Source: Alteromonas ponticola
GTDB lineage: Bacteria; Pseudomonadota; Gammaproteobacteria; Enterobacterales; Alteromonadaceae
Length of the DNA stretch: 64,000 nucleotides
Assembly (NCBI RefSeq): GCF_012911815.1
Contig: NZ_JAATNW010000006.1
Coordinates: 310,001-374,000 of the forward strand
Direction of reading: 5' to 3'
The position numbers were made by a program, and so were the translations under genes. Below, one piece after another: positions 8,601-17,634 of this stretch. How positions within the stretch are numbered: the stretch's first letter is position 1; each line of letters begins with the position of its first letter. The notes under the pieces were generated by a model. That model did no database searches. It was not told the DNA's origin and saw only the letters and a list, made by a program, of their open reading frames with translations.

Positions 8601-10874
8601 TTAGAATAACGTGTAAGACACACTAAATTTAACGCTTCGAGGTAAAATGTAACGCCCGTTCGGTGCGTCAGGATTACGTGGATCACCTTCCGTAATCCCC
8701 TGTTCGTCGGTTATGTTGTCTACCACCAATTGCAGTTTCAACGAGTCGTTGGGTTCTAACATAAGGCCTACGTCAAACTTTTCATACCCTTCGAGCACCA
8801 CTGTATTTTCGTTGTCACCAAAGCGATCGTCCACTGCCGAGATGGTGCCAAAAATGGTTGCAAACATGTCACCAACTTCAAACTCATAACTGGGTGTTAA
8901 GCGCACCTGCCAGCCAGGCTGACGTTGCGCTTCGTTACTTTCATTACTTGGGCTCTCGGTAATCTCTGTTTCCTGAAGAGTTGCATTCAGGTTAAGTGCA
9001 AAGCCAGATTCGTGCAGGTAGTTACCATCTAACTCTATGCCGTACGCTTCATTAGTAAGGATTTCGGCTGGTGCCCCAGGGCGACGAACAAAAGTATCGC
9101 CTCTGACCTCGTTAGCAAAAGCGGTGGCAAAAAAACGAAATTCTTCATTCATTAATTTGTAACCTACTTCACCTTGGGTCACTTCTTTAATGAGATCGTT
9201 TCCGCCGCTAAAGGCCCCGAAGTTGTCCCTAAAATCATCGAAGTAGGGCATCTTGTAGCCACGGTTGATGCGGGCAAAGATGCCGCTGAAGTCGTTCAAT
9301 GCGTAGTTTATTCCAGCAGTCCATGAGGTTTTCGTTTCATCATAATCAACGGTTTTGGTAATAACTCCATCCAGACCTTCATCAACGGAATAATTGACCT
9401 CATGATTTTCCCGGCGGATACCGGCATCAATATCCAAGTTTTCTGTGACAAACCATTTGGTGGTGAAATAGCCAGCCAGGGTATTCGCGTCACCCACAGA
9501 ATTTATATCGTAATTCCAATCGCAACCGGCAGCACTGCTGTTGCACGCAATCCCGGATAACAGCTCACCGCCCGGTTGCAATACATGGTAGGCAGTATTA
9601 CCAAGGCTCCACCAGTCTTTTGCCTCAGTTGAAGCTGAATAAATACCAAACGCGGTGGCGACTGTACCGAACTGTTTGGATAACGCAATGTCGTTAGTAA
9701 ATGATTCAATATCTTTAAGCACGACCCAGCGCCCAATTTGTTGGATTGCAGTCGCCTCACTATAGGCGTTGCCAGTAACTGCACCAGTTACGTCCTCTTC
9801 ATCTGCTGCCACTGCGCCTATGGTCGTTGCTGCGCCATTAGGAACTAGACCGAAGGTATTAGCTTTGCCTTTCGTCAAATTAAAACGATCGATTAACTGC
9901 CAGTCATTGGCCAGATCAAGACGCAAGCTTCCGCCACTCACGTGGCCATCCCAGCCGCGGCCGTTACCAAAATCAAATGTATCTGATTGGTTATCCGCCC
10001 CGTAAGTGATCATGGCTTGACGATTACGCGGTCCAATTTGTGTGTATTCTGCATCAATGCCCTCTATGTTTAAGGGGGTGGGTAAATACCAGGTACCGTG
10101 ATCGTCGGTCTGGCGAGTGTACAGATTTAACTCTCCACTATTAAAAATGCGAGTCAGATTAAGGGTCCACTGATGCCCTTTTTCCGATTGGAAACCGGCA
10201 TCGCGAATTCCCGGCGAGCTTTTCACATAACCCCCGATCATGTAGTAAAAGTCATCAGAAATTTCACCACTGTTAACTAAATCTACCCGGTTCAGTCCGT
10301 AGTCTGTGACACTATATTTACCCGTAGTCGACTGTTCTTCACTTCCCCGTTTGAGGCGAAAGTTTGTGGTTAATCCAGGCTGCCCATTACTTACCACAGG
10401 GTTAGGTCCCCCCCGCAATCCTTCTACCATTTCAATCGTTTCATCGATTCGAAATAACTGTGAGTTTTCCAGAAATGACAGGGTAGGAGCAGGGTATATC
10501 GGCGAGTTTTCCAGACTGATCGTTAGAAATGGTGCATCACCACCGCCTGGAAAGCCTCTTACAAATACATTGGCACCTGACTCACCACCGGAACTTTCTA
10601 CCCAAACCCCCGGAATGGCTTTAAATAAATCAGCAGTAGATTTAGGAGCAAGGCGAGCTATATCCGACGCATCAATATTGGTAACAGCATAGCTGGCATC
10701 AATTTTTCGAATGCCGGTACCCCCCGGCGTGCCACTGACAATAATAATTTCAGTGTTTTCTGCAGTAGCGCGGGTTTTAGCTGCGTTTGCGTTTTCTTGC
10801 GCCGTTGCCGTTAGCGTTACCAGCGCCAGGGTAACCGCAGAGGCTAAACGTTTTGGGGTGAACCGTGGTTTCAT
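8601..10874 (-). CDS. TonB-dependent outer-membrane receptor, probable trehalose/oligosaccharide importer
   Basis: A 757-residue protein with a signal peptide ending near ATAQ, a TonB-box-like TEIIIVSGT (about 40-50), a plug domain (ASYAVTNIDASDIARLAPKS onward, with GVWVESSGGESGANVFVRGF) and a long beta-barrel ending in SVSYTLF, with the C-terminal Phe typical of outer-membrane proteins. It faces away from a LacI regulator and shares with it a region holding two identical operators. The same operator precedes the MFS transporter/trehalase operon. I infer that it brings trehalose or a trehalose-containing sugar across the outer membrane with TonB energy. Family membership is secure; the substrate is inferred from context. 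Its start is the ATG at 10874, after AGGAGC. Confidence 0.9.
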   Translation of the reverse strand: MKPRFTPKRLASAVTLALVTLTATAQENANAAKTRATAENTEIIIVSGTPGGTGIRKIDASYAVTNIDASDIARLAPKSTADLFKAIPGVWVESSGGESGANVFVRGFPGGGDAPFLTISLENSPIYPAPTLSFLENSQLFRIDETIEMVEGLRGGPNPVVSNGQPGLTTNFRLKRGSEEQSTTGKYSVTDYGLNRVDLVNSGEISDDFYYMIGGYVKSSPGIRDAGFQSEKGHQWTLNLTRIFNSGELNLYTRQTDDHGTWYLPTPLNIEGIDAEYTQIGPRNRQAMITYGADNQSDTFDFGNGRGWDGHVSGGSLRLDLANDWQLIDRFNLTKGKANTFGLVPNGAATTIGAVAADEEDVTGAVTGNAYSEATAIQQIGRWVVLKDIESFTNDIALSKQFGTVATAFGIYSASTEAKDWWSLGNTAYHVLQPGGELLSGIACNSSAAGCDWNYDINSVGDANTLAGYFTTKWFVTENLDIDAGIRRENHEVNYSVDEGLDGVITKTVDYDETKTSWTAGINYALNDFSGIFARINRGYKMPYFDDFRDNFGAFSGGNDLIKEVTQGEVGYKLMNEEFRFFATAFANEVRGDTFVRRPGAPAEILTNEAYGIELDGNYLHESGFALNLNATLQETEITESPSNESNEAQRQPGWQVRLTPSYEFEVGDMFATIFGTISAVDDRFGDNENTVVLEGYEKFDVGLMLEPNDSLKLQLVVDNITDEQGITEGDPRNPDAPNGRYILPRSVKFSVSYTLF

Positions 10875-10974
10875 GTTGTGCTCCTGATCACTGCTCAGTT
10901 AAATGTAAACAGGTTGAGTTAAAAATATAAAATAAATGTTTATTTTGTTTCTTTTGAGTAAAAGTAGATCGCTT

Positions 10975-10988
10975 TGCAAACGATTGCA
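10975..10988. promoter_or_regulatory. LacI-type operator 1 (receptor/regulator intergenic region)
   Basis: TGCAAACGATTGCA is an imperfect palindrome with the central CG typical of LacI-family operators. It is the reverse complement of operator 2, 23 bp away, and identical to operator 3 before the transporter gene. Confidence 0.85.
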
Positions 10989-10997
10989 AGGCAATTT

Positions 10998-11011
10998 TGC
11001 AATCGTTTGCA
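10998..11011. promoter_or_regulatory. LacI-type operator 2 (receptor/regulator intergenic region)
   Basis: TGCAATCGTTTGCA is the exact reverse complement of operators 1 and 3. The centre-to-centre distance to operator 1 is 23 bp, about two helical turns, so two dimers could bind on the same DNA face and control both divergent promoters. Confidence 0.85.
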
Positions 11012-11120
11012 AAATTATTGAATTAGATAATCAGACGGCCAGTCACAAGGTAGGCAAAGTGAATTATTCACGATATAGTGAAAATTGAATTTGTCCGTAA
11101 TTTAAAAAAGAAACGTATCG

Positions 11121-12134
11121 TTGAAAATAGAATCCGCATTTACATTAGCTGATTTAGCGGCTCTGGCCGGTGTGTCTACGTCAACTGCATCCCGCGCGCT
11201 AAAAGACAATCCGCTAATTAAAAAAGAGACCAGAGAAAAAGTGCAGACATTGGCCCGACAGCACAATTACCGGGTAAATGCCTCGGCAAGCCGATTGAGA
11301 ACAAAAAAAACCCATGTAATTGCGGTCATTCTCAATTTGATTGAGGAGACGGAGCAAAGCATTACCGACCCCTTTTTATTGAAACTGGTCGGAGAGTTGA
11401 ATCAGGCGCTAAATGCACACGGTTACGATTTATTATTGTCAAATTCGGTAATGGCCAGTAATGACTGGGCCAACTATTTTATTACCAGTGGCCGCGCTGA
11501 TGGTTTGATTGTAATAGGGCAGGGTAAAAGCAGTACGCGAATCGACCACGCAGCTGCCACCGGGGTACCGCTGGTAGTATGGGGCGACCCCACTTCCTCA
11601 ACGACCTATCCCATTATCGGTGGTGACAATCGTTCAGGTGGTTATCAGGCTACGAAACACCTGTTTGAGCAAGGTAAATCTAAAATCGCTTTTTTGGGCG
11701 ATCCAGGCCACGCGGAAATGAATGAACGGCACGCGGGTTACCTTAAGGCTCACGTTGAGCGCGGTATTACGCCAGACAGTATACTCACCTTTCCAATCGA
11801 TATTACCAGCCAGGCCGCTTACGAGTACATTACTCGCTATGTAAAAGAAAAAGGGCTGTGTTTCGATGGCATCGTAGCAGTCAGTGATATGGTAGCGTTT
11901 GGTGCACTCAAAGCGTTAAAAGAAAGATACATCAATGTGCCAGCGGACGTCGGTCTGGTAGGGTATGACGACATAATTCTTGCAGAACTGATGCATCCTG
12001 CGTTGACAACCATCCGCCAGGACACCAGACAAGCCGCGCAATGTATGGTAAGCCAATTATTGCGGCGGATTACCGGTGAAGATGCGAGTTCAGTTATGGT
12101 TAACATCGACCTGGTTATTCGTAGTTCTTCATGA
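11121..12134 (+). CDS. LacI-family regulator of the trehalose locus
   Basis: A 337-residue LacI-type regulator. The helix-turn-helix is LADLAALAGVSTSTASRALK (about 8-27), with hinge NASASRLRTKK, then an effector domain ending VGYDDIILAELMHPALTTI. The start is TTG; an in-frame stop lies shortly upstream, so no earlier start is available, and the Shine-Dalgarno is weak. The gene lies between the TonB receptor and the transporter/trehalase operon, and identical 14-bp operators occur on both sides of it, so it most likely represses all of them and itself. The inducer is probably trehalose or a derivative; this is inference. Confidence 0.9.
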   Translation: MKIESAFTLADLAALAGVSTSTASRALKDNPLIKKETREKVQTLARQHNYRVNASASRLRTKKTHVIAVILNLIEETEQSITDPFLLKLVGELNQALNAHGYDLLLSNSVMASNDWANYFITSGRADGLIVIGQGKSSTRIDHAAATGVPLVVWGDPTSSTTYPIIGGDNRSGGYQATKHLFEQGKSKIAFLGDPGHAEMNERHAGYLKAHVERGITPDSILTFPIDITSQAAYEYITRYVKEKGLCFDGIVAVSDMVAFGALKALKERYINVPADVGLVGYDDIILAELMHPALTTIRQDTRQAAQCMVSQLLRRITGEDASSVMVNIDLVIRSSS

Positions 12135-12167
12135 TGCAATTGTTAACTGAAAGTAAAATTATATCTA

Positions 12168-12181
12168 TGCAAACGATTGCA
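12168..12181. promoter_or_regulatory. LacI-type operator 3 (before transporter/trehalase operon)
   Basis: TGCAAACGATTGCA, identical to operator 1, lies 53 bp before the GTG start of the MFS gene and within the likely promoter region. Confidence 0.85.
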
Positions 12182-12234
12182 TAAAGAAAATCAGTAGACT
12201 ACACTCCCGCTAGAAGCCAAGTGAGGAGTAAATC

Positions 12235-13482
12235 GTGTCCAGACTGTTAATTATTTTAGCTATCTCTGCCAGCTATTTTATTTTTGCCGTTCTTCTTAAC
12301 AGCGTCGGTACCGTCATCCTGCAATCCATTAATAGCTTCGAGGTCACCAAAATTCAAGCAAGCACGCTTGAGGGTTATAAAGATCTTTCAATCGCCATCG
12401 TGTCATTTCTAATTGCCTCGTTTGTGCCCAAGATTGGATACAAAATGGCCATAATTATTGGGTTGATAATAGTGGGACTGCTGTGCTTATTTACCCCATG
12501 GATTGCATCTTTTTGGTTTATTAAAGTACTGTTTGCAGGTGTGGGGACGGCGTTTGCTTTAGTGAAGATTTCGGTTTACGCCATTATTGGCCAGCTTAGC
12601 CGAACGGTAAAAGAACACACATCGTTGATGAATATTGTTGAAGGTATATTTATGCTCGGCGTGTTGTCCGGCTACTGGATTTTCAGTGTTTACATAAACG
12701 AAGATGTATCCTCACTTACCTGGTTAAATGTCTATTATCTGCTGGCCGTGCTAGTTATGGCTACTATCGTGGCCGTCATAATTGCCCCCGTTTCGACCCA
12801 TGCGGATGCTAGTGAGCCGCTACCCGAAACTGTTGATGGTTTTGCTGCCATGTTAAAACTCGCCTGGCAGCCTATTGTTCTGGTGTTTGTAATTTCCATC
12901 TTTCTGTACGTATTGATTGAACAGGGTATTGGCACTTGGCTACCCACCTTTAACCGGGAAGTTATTGGCCTACCGGTAAGTCTGAGCGTGCAAATTACCA
13001 GCCTATTTGCCGTTGCGCTGGCGGTTGGTCGATTGCTGGCTGGTGCCGTACTGCGCTATGTTCACTGGTACCCGTTTTTAAATACCTGTGTGATATTGAT
13101 GGCAAGTTTCATGCTCTTAACTCTTCCTTTAGCACAGCCGCTGGACAGTAGCGATTCCACCACATTGTCTCAGCTACCCGTTAGTGCGATGCTGCTGCCG
13201 TTCATCGGCTTGTTTATGGCACCAATTTATCCTGTTATCAATTCGGCCATGTTAAGTGCGCTACCAAAAAACAAGCACGCATCAATGACCGGACTCATTG
13301 TGGTGTTCTCTGCGCTGGGTGGTACCACGGGCTCAATTATTACTGGTGCGGTTTTTGAACATTTCGGTGGTCAGAATGCTTTTTATTTATTGGTGCTACC
13401 GATTGTGACTATTCTGTTTACCCTCGCACTCTTTCGCAAAAGCATTCTGAATTTGACAGAGGGGACGCTCAATGCAGCATAA
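12235..13482 (+). CDS. MFS sugar permease, probable trehalose transporter
   Basis: A 415-residue membrane protein with about 12 hydrophobic segments and the duplicated six-plus-six MFS layout. GTG is the start, with GTGAGGAG as a good Shine-Dalgarno. The sequence resembles the fucose/glucose (FHS-like) branch of the superfamily, with charged residues in segment 1-2 and NIVEGIFMLGVLSG in the middle. It is followed with an 11-bp overlap by a cytoplasmic trehalase, so its job is very likely uptake of intact trehalose across the inner membrane, presumably with H+ or Na+. The substrate is inferred from context. Confidence 0.85.
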   Translation: MSRLLIILAISASYFIFAVLLNSVGTVILQSINSFEVTKIQASTLEGYKDLSIAIVSFLIASFVPKIGYKMAIIIGLIIVGLLCLFTPWIASFWFIKVLFAGVGTAFALVKISVYAIIGQLSRTVKEHTSLMNIVEGIFMLGVLSGYWIFSVYINEDVSSLTWLNVYYLLAVLVMATIVAVIIAPVSTHADASEPLPETVDGFAAMLKLAWQPIVLVFVISIFLYVLIEQGIGTWLPTFNREVIGLPVSLSVQITSLFAVALAVGRLLAGAVLRYVHWYPFLNTCVILMASFMLLTLPLAQPLDSSDSTTLSQLPVSAMLLPFIGLFMAPIYPVINSAMLSALPKNKHASMTGLIVVFSALGGTTGSIITGAVFEHFGGQNAFYLLVLPIVTILFTLALFRKSILNLTEGTLNAA

Positions 13483-14980
13483 AATCAATCGTTCGGAAAT
13501 AGAATATTTTCTGACGAGTGAACTCTTTCATAACGCTCAAATGCAGCAATGTTTTGACGACAGTAAAACCCTTGCCGACGCAGTCTTGCGCTATCCCTGG
13601 CAGCAGATTGAGGACGCATATAATCAGCAAAAAAAACTGGTTGATTTCGATCTCAGGCAATTCGTATTGCGACACTTTGAATTTCCGATGGCGACCGAGC
13701 GAAACAATCAACCTCATCCGGCTGACTTACAGGATTACATTTATGATACCTGGCGGTTACTGACCCGCCAACCTGACACCATTAAGCGTGACACTTTGCT
13801 GCCTTTGCCTCAACCCTATGTCGTACCGGGAGGGCGCTTTCGTGAAATTTATTATTGGGACAGTTTCTTTACTGCATTGGGGTTGGCAGAAGATGGTCGC
13901 CACGACCTTATCAAAGCCATGTGGGATAACTTTGTATTTTTGCAAAAAGAAAACGGGTATATACCAAATGGCAACCGACACTACTATCGCTCGCGCAGCC
14001 AACCACCTGTGATGGCGCTTATTGCCCAGTTGTTAGTAGAACCTGATAAACAAGAGGTCGTGCAAGTTCTGGAGCAGGAATATTTATTCTGGATGGGAAG
14101 TGCTGCGGACCCACGTTTGCCAGTATCCCCGAGGACCGTTACTCTTGGTGATGGAGAAATTCTGAACAGGTATTATGACAGTCAAACTACACCACGACCA
14201 GAATCCTATCGAGAAGATCGGGCGCTGGCAGATTCCCTAGCAGAAGAAAATCGCGCGCAGTTTTACCGTAATTTGCGCGCTGCTTGTGAATCAGGATGGG
14301 ACTTCAGCAGTCGCTGGTTAAAAAATCCAAATGAGCTCACAAGTATTTGTACTACCGATATTGTACCGGTAGATCTCAATTGCTTACTCTTGATACTGGA
14401 AAATCAACTGGCAATGCGATGTACCCATTCGGGGTATAGTGATAAAGCTGTCCGTTATCAACTCGCCGCAGCCCAACGTAAACAGGCGATGCAGAAGTAT
14501 TTTTGGTCGCAGGATGAAGGCATGTTCTTTGACTACGATGTTAAGCATAAAACGCAGTCAACCGTATGGTCGCTTGCAGGCGTGCTGCCGCTTTACGCTG
14601 GTCTTGCAACGTCATCACAAGCAAATTATGTTGCTGACGTGGTAGCTACCCGGTTTTTACAATCTGGCGGCGTTGTAACAACGCTAAGTGCAAGTGAACA
14701 GCAGTGGGACTCACCCAACGGGTGGGCACCATTGCAATGGTTCGTAGTGGATGGTCTTACAAAGTATAACTATCACGATTTAGCAAACAATATTATGCGA
14801 AATTGGGTCGATGGGGTCGAACAGGGGTACAGGCAGTTTAATGCGATGATGGAAAAATATAATATGTTCAAACCTAATGAGCGTGCAGAAGGGGGAGAGT
14901 ACACAGTGCAAACAGGTTTCGGCTGGACCAATGGCGTAACCCGGGTGTTTCTGTCCAAATTGAAAAAACAAGTGGCATAA
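13472..14980 (+). CDS. treF: Cytoplasmic trehalase (GH37)
   Basis: A 502-residue glycoside hydrolase of family 37, which splits alpha,alpha-trehalose into two glucose molecules with inversion. Both family signatures are present: PGGRFREIYYWDSFF (from residue 119) and QWDSPNGWAPLQW (from residue 411). ESGWDFSSRW carries the catalytic acid Asp, and GGEYTVQTGFGWTNG carries the region of the catalytic base Glu. There is no signal peptide, so it acts in the cytoplasm like E. coli TreF rather than periplasmic TreA. The start overlaps the MFS stop by 11 bp with GAGGGG upstream, indicating translational coupling in a two-gene operon under operator 3. Confidence 0.93.
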   Translation: MQHKINRSEIEYFLTSELFHNAQMQQCFDDSKTLADAVLRYPWQQIEDAYNQQKKLVDFDLRQFVLRHFEFPMATERNNQPHPADLQDYIYDTWRLLTRQPDTIKRDTLLPLPQPYVVPGGRFREIYYWDSFFTALGLAEDGRHDLIKAMWDNFVFLQKENGYIPNGNRHYYRSRSQPPVMALIAQLLVEPDKQEVVQVLEQEYLFWMGSAADPRLPVSPRTVTLGDGEILNRYYDSQTTPRPESYREDRALADSLAEENRAQFYRNLRAACESGWDFSSRWLKNPNELTSICTTDIVPVDLNCLLLILENQLAMRCTHSGYSDKAVRYQLAAAQRKQAMQKYFWSQDEGMFFDYDVKHKTQSTVWSLAGVLPLYAGLATSSQANYVADVVATRFLQSGGVVTTLSASEQQWDSPNGWAPLQWFVVDGLTKYNYHDLANNIMRNWVDGVEQGYRQFNAMMEKYNMFKPNERAEGGEYTVQTGFGWTNGVTRVFLSKLKKQVA

Positions 14981-15093
14981 AAACCGGGTGGCTTCTTCTG
15001 GTCGCACTGATAAGCTTAATCATCGTGAAATTATTCTATTAATTTAACAATCTGGCATACTTCGCCCGCATTTTACCTATGAGGACGTGAAGT

Positions 15094-17487
15094 ATGCTTA
15101 CGCGGCTAAGTGCGCTGTTGGCCAGCCTTTTCATTTTTTCGGTGTACGCAGATGAACCTGCACCTGAAACGTTACCTGATAACAATTCAAAAATAGAGCA
15201 AACTAACGCTGAGCATACTGATTCAAGAGCTGATAACCTATTTGGGAAAGAAGAGCTCAAACAGGCTTTTATCCCATTTTTGAGCGGAAATATTGCGGTG
15301 GATGCCACGCTTGACGAGCCGCAATGGCAGCAAGCAAACCACTTCACCCTGGATTTTGTCACGCAGCCGTTCGACAATACTGCAGCACCAGTGAAAACCG
15401 ACGTTTACATATTTGAAGACGGGCAAACGCTTTATATCGGTTTCATCGCATACGATCCTGCTCCACACGAAATAAGCGGTTTCTACCGGGATAGGGACAA
15501 GATTTGGAGCAATGATCTGGTTGGCATTAAATTGGACACGTTTAATAACGAACGCCTGGCTTATCAGTTTTTTGTCAATCCGCACGGTGTGCAAGCTGAT
15601 GCAATCGAAAATGAAATGACCAAGTCAGAGAGTGATAGCTGGAACGCAATTTGGGATTCAGCCGGACAAATCACCGAAACTGGCTACGTGGTGGAAATGG
15701 CTATTCCACTGCGTGCGATGAATTTTGACGAGCAATCGGAACGCAAAATTTGGGGCGCGGAATTTGTGCGCTTCTACCCGCGCAACGAGAATTACCGTAT
15801 TTCGAACTTACCGTATGACCGAAACAATGAGTGCGTGCTATGCCAATTAGGTGAGATAGAGGGCTTTAATAATGCCAGCCAGGGTAATAATCTGGCCATT
15901 ATTCCTACTCTGGTGGTGGGGGCTGGCCGAAAGCGGGACGTTTTTAGCGCAGAAGATTGGAAATCGTTTGATAATCAGGAGGTTGGCGTAGATGTCAATT
16001 GGGGGATCACCCCGCAAATGTCATTGCAGGCAACAATAAACCCTGACTTCTCACAAGTAGAGGCGGACGTGGCTCAGGTTAGTATTAACAATACGTTTTC
16101 CTTGTATTTTGATGAGCTTAGGCCATTCTTTGTGGAAAATGCAGGTTACTTTTCATCCAATCAGGAGCTGGTTTACACCCGTAACATTAGTAATCCCGAC
16201 TATGGTGCGAAGCTTACCGGCCAAACTGGCGACCACACCTTTGGCATTTTCGCCGCCAACGATGAAACCACCCAATTTCTTGTGCCGGGTAATTTAAGTT
16301 CCAGTGTTGCCTCATTGAATACCGAGTCAATTAATACCGCGTTGCGCTATCGATACGATATGAGCGATGATTTTTCCATCGGCTGGGTTTCTACGCTGCG
16401 CGATGCCGATGAATATCACAATTACGTCAATGGTGCCGATGTGAAGTTTCGGATAAGCGAGCAGGATACCTTGCGTGCGCAGTATGTGGTTTCTGATACG
16501 CAGTATCCGTTTACCTTGTATGAGGATTTTTGTGCCAACGATTGCACCTCAGCAGAGGATAACAGTGAGATAGTTTTGCGGACGCGACAAGATGATGCGT
16601 TCTCTGGGCAATCCTGGCGTGTTAACTATTTTCATCAAGAGCGCGACTGGTTTTTCAATGCCGACCACTTTGCCAATGATAGAGATTTTCGCGCTGATTT
16701 GGGGTTTGAGTCTAGAGCCGATTTCCATAAATCTATTCTGGGAGCTGGCTACATGTGGTGGAACGATACCGGTTGGTGGAACAGGATACGTTTAAAAGGT
16801 GACTGGGACATCACTCACAGTGATGAAGGTGAATTGCTGGAACGAGAAGTCGAGGCTTACCTGAGTATCCGCGGTACCTACCAGTCTTTTGTTGAGATAG
16901 GCCATGTTAAGCGTCAACGGGTTGGATTACGTTTCGACCCTTCGTCTCTGGCAATCGATGGAAACACCGATTTATTTAACGAATCATCCAATAGTTTTTA
17001 TATGGAAACCCGGCCTAACTCCCTGCTTTTCGTCAGTACATTTGCCCGTATCGGCGACCAAATCGATTTTGCCAATAACCGGTTGGGCGAACAGCTTTAC
17101 GTCGAATCACGCATGGATGTGAACATTGGTAGTCATGCTCAACTCAGTGCGCGTCAGATCTATAGTGATTTGGATGTAGACAATGCTAAATTATTTATCG
17201 CGCGTATCAGCGATCTTCGTCTTACCTATCAATTTGATGCCAGACAATTTTTACGACTGATCATGATTTACAATAATACCTACAGAAACCAGGCAAATTA
17301 TGCTGCGCCAGTGGACAGCTATTCACGCCAATTGGGAGCACAGTTGCTTTACTCCTACAAGGTGAATCCGTTAACAAAGTTTTTTGTTGGAGTGGGAAGT
17401 GCAGCAATTGATGAGCCTACCCTTGACGGGCTGCGGGATTATGAACAATCTGTCTTTATGAAATTCAGTTACGCCTGGTTACAATAA
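15094..17487 (+). CDS. Outer-membrane protein with CBM9-like and DUF5916 domains
   Basis: A 797-residue exported protein. After a signal peptide (cleavage near VYADE) comes a CBM9-like sugar-binding module (about 50-250; IAVDATLDEPQWQQANHF, then TDVYIFEDGQTLYIGFIAYD). The rest is a DUF5916-type beta-barrel-like region with MSLQATINPDFSQVEADVAQ and ELRPFFVENAGYF, ending in an aromatic-rich strand (FMKFSYAWLQ). Such proteins are thought to lie in the outer membrane and are common in marine polysaccharide degraders, but no activity is established. It begins 113 bp after the trehalase gene and is preceded by GAGGACG, so it might belong to the trehalose locus or be independent. Confidence 0.8.
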   Translation: MLTRLSALLASLFIFSVYADEPAPETLPDNNSKIEQTNAEHTDSRADNLFGKEELKQAFIPFLSGNIAVDATLDEPQWQQANHFTLDFVTQPFDNTAAPVKTDVYIFEDGQTLYIGFIAYDPAPHEISGFYRDRDKIWSNDLVGIKLDTFNNERLAYQFFVNPHGVQADAIENEMTKSESDSWNAIWDSAGQITETGYVVEMAIPLRAMNFDEQSERKIWGAEFVRFYPRNENYRISNLPYDRNNECVLCQLGEIEGFNNASQGNNLAIIPTLVVGAGRKRDVFSAEDWKSFDNQEVGVDVNWGITPQMSLQATINPDFSQVEADVAQVSINNTFSLYFDELRPFFVENAGYFSSNQELVYTRNISNPDYGAKLTGQTGDHTFGIFAANDETTQFLVPGNLSSSVASLNTESINTALRYRYDMSDDFSIGWVSTLRDADEYHNYVNGADVKFRISEQDTLRAQYVVSDTQYPFTLYEDFCANDCTSAEDNSEIVLRTRQDDAFSGQSWRVNYFHQERDWFFNADHFANDRDFRADLGFESRADFHKSILGAGYMWWNDTGWWNRIRLKGDWDITHSDEGELLEREVEAYLSIRGTYQSFVEIGHVKRQRVGLRFDPSSLAIDGNTDLFNESSNSFYMETRPNSLLFVSTFARIGDQIDFANNRLGEQLYVESRMDVNIGSHAQLSARQIYSDLDVDNAKLFIARISDLRLTYQFDARQFLRLIMIYNNTYRNQANYAAPVDSYSRQLGAQLLYSYKVNPLTKFFVGVGSAAIDEPTLDGLRDYEQSVFMKFSYAWLQ

Positions 17488-17582
17488 CCGCATCAGCTTC
17501 TATAACTAAATCACCTGCTCATCAAGTGGGTGAACCTTTTGTGTTGCCCTCTACGTACCTATCACAAACTCTTATTCTAACT

Positions 17583-17607
17583 GTGCGACAGGTTGAATCT
17601 GTCGCAC
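17583..17607. repeat. Perfect 9-bp inverted repeat just before the acnA ribosome-binding site
   Basis: GTGCGACAG and CTGTCGCAC enclose the 7-nt loop GTTGAAT. The dyad ends 14 bp before the AAGGAG of acnA. There is no T run after it, which argues against a plain terminator. It could be a leader hairpin or a repressor site. Confidence 0.6.
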
Positions 17608-17634
17608 TGGCAAACTATTTTGGAAGGAGTCCTT

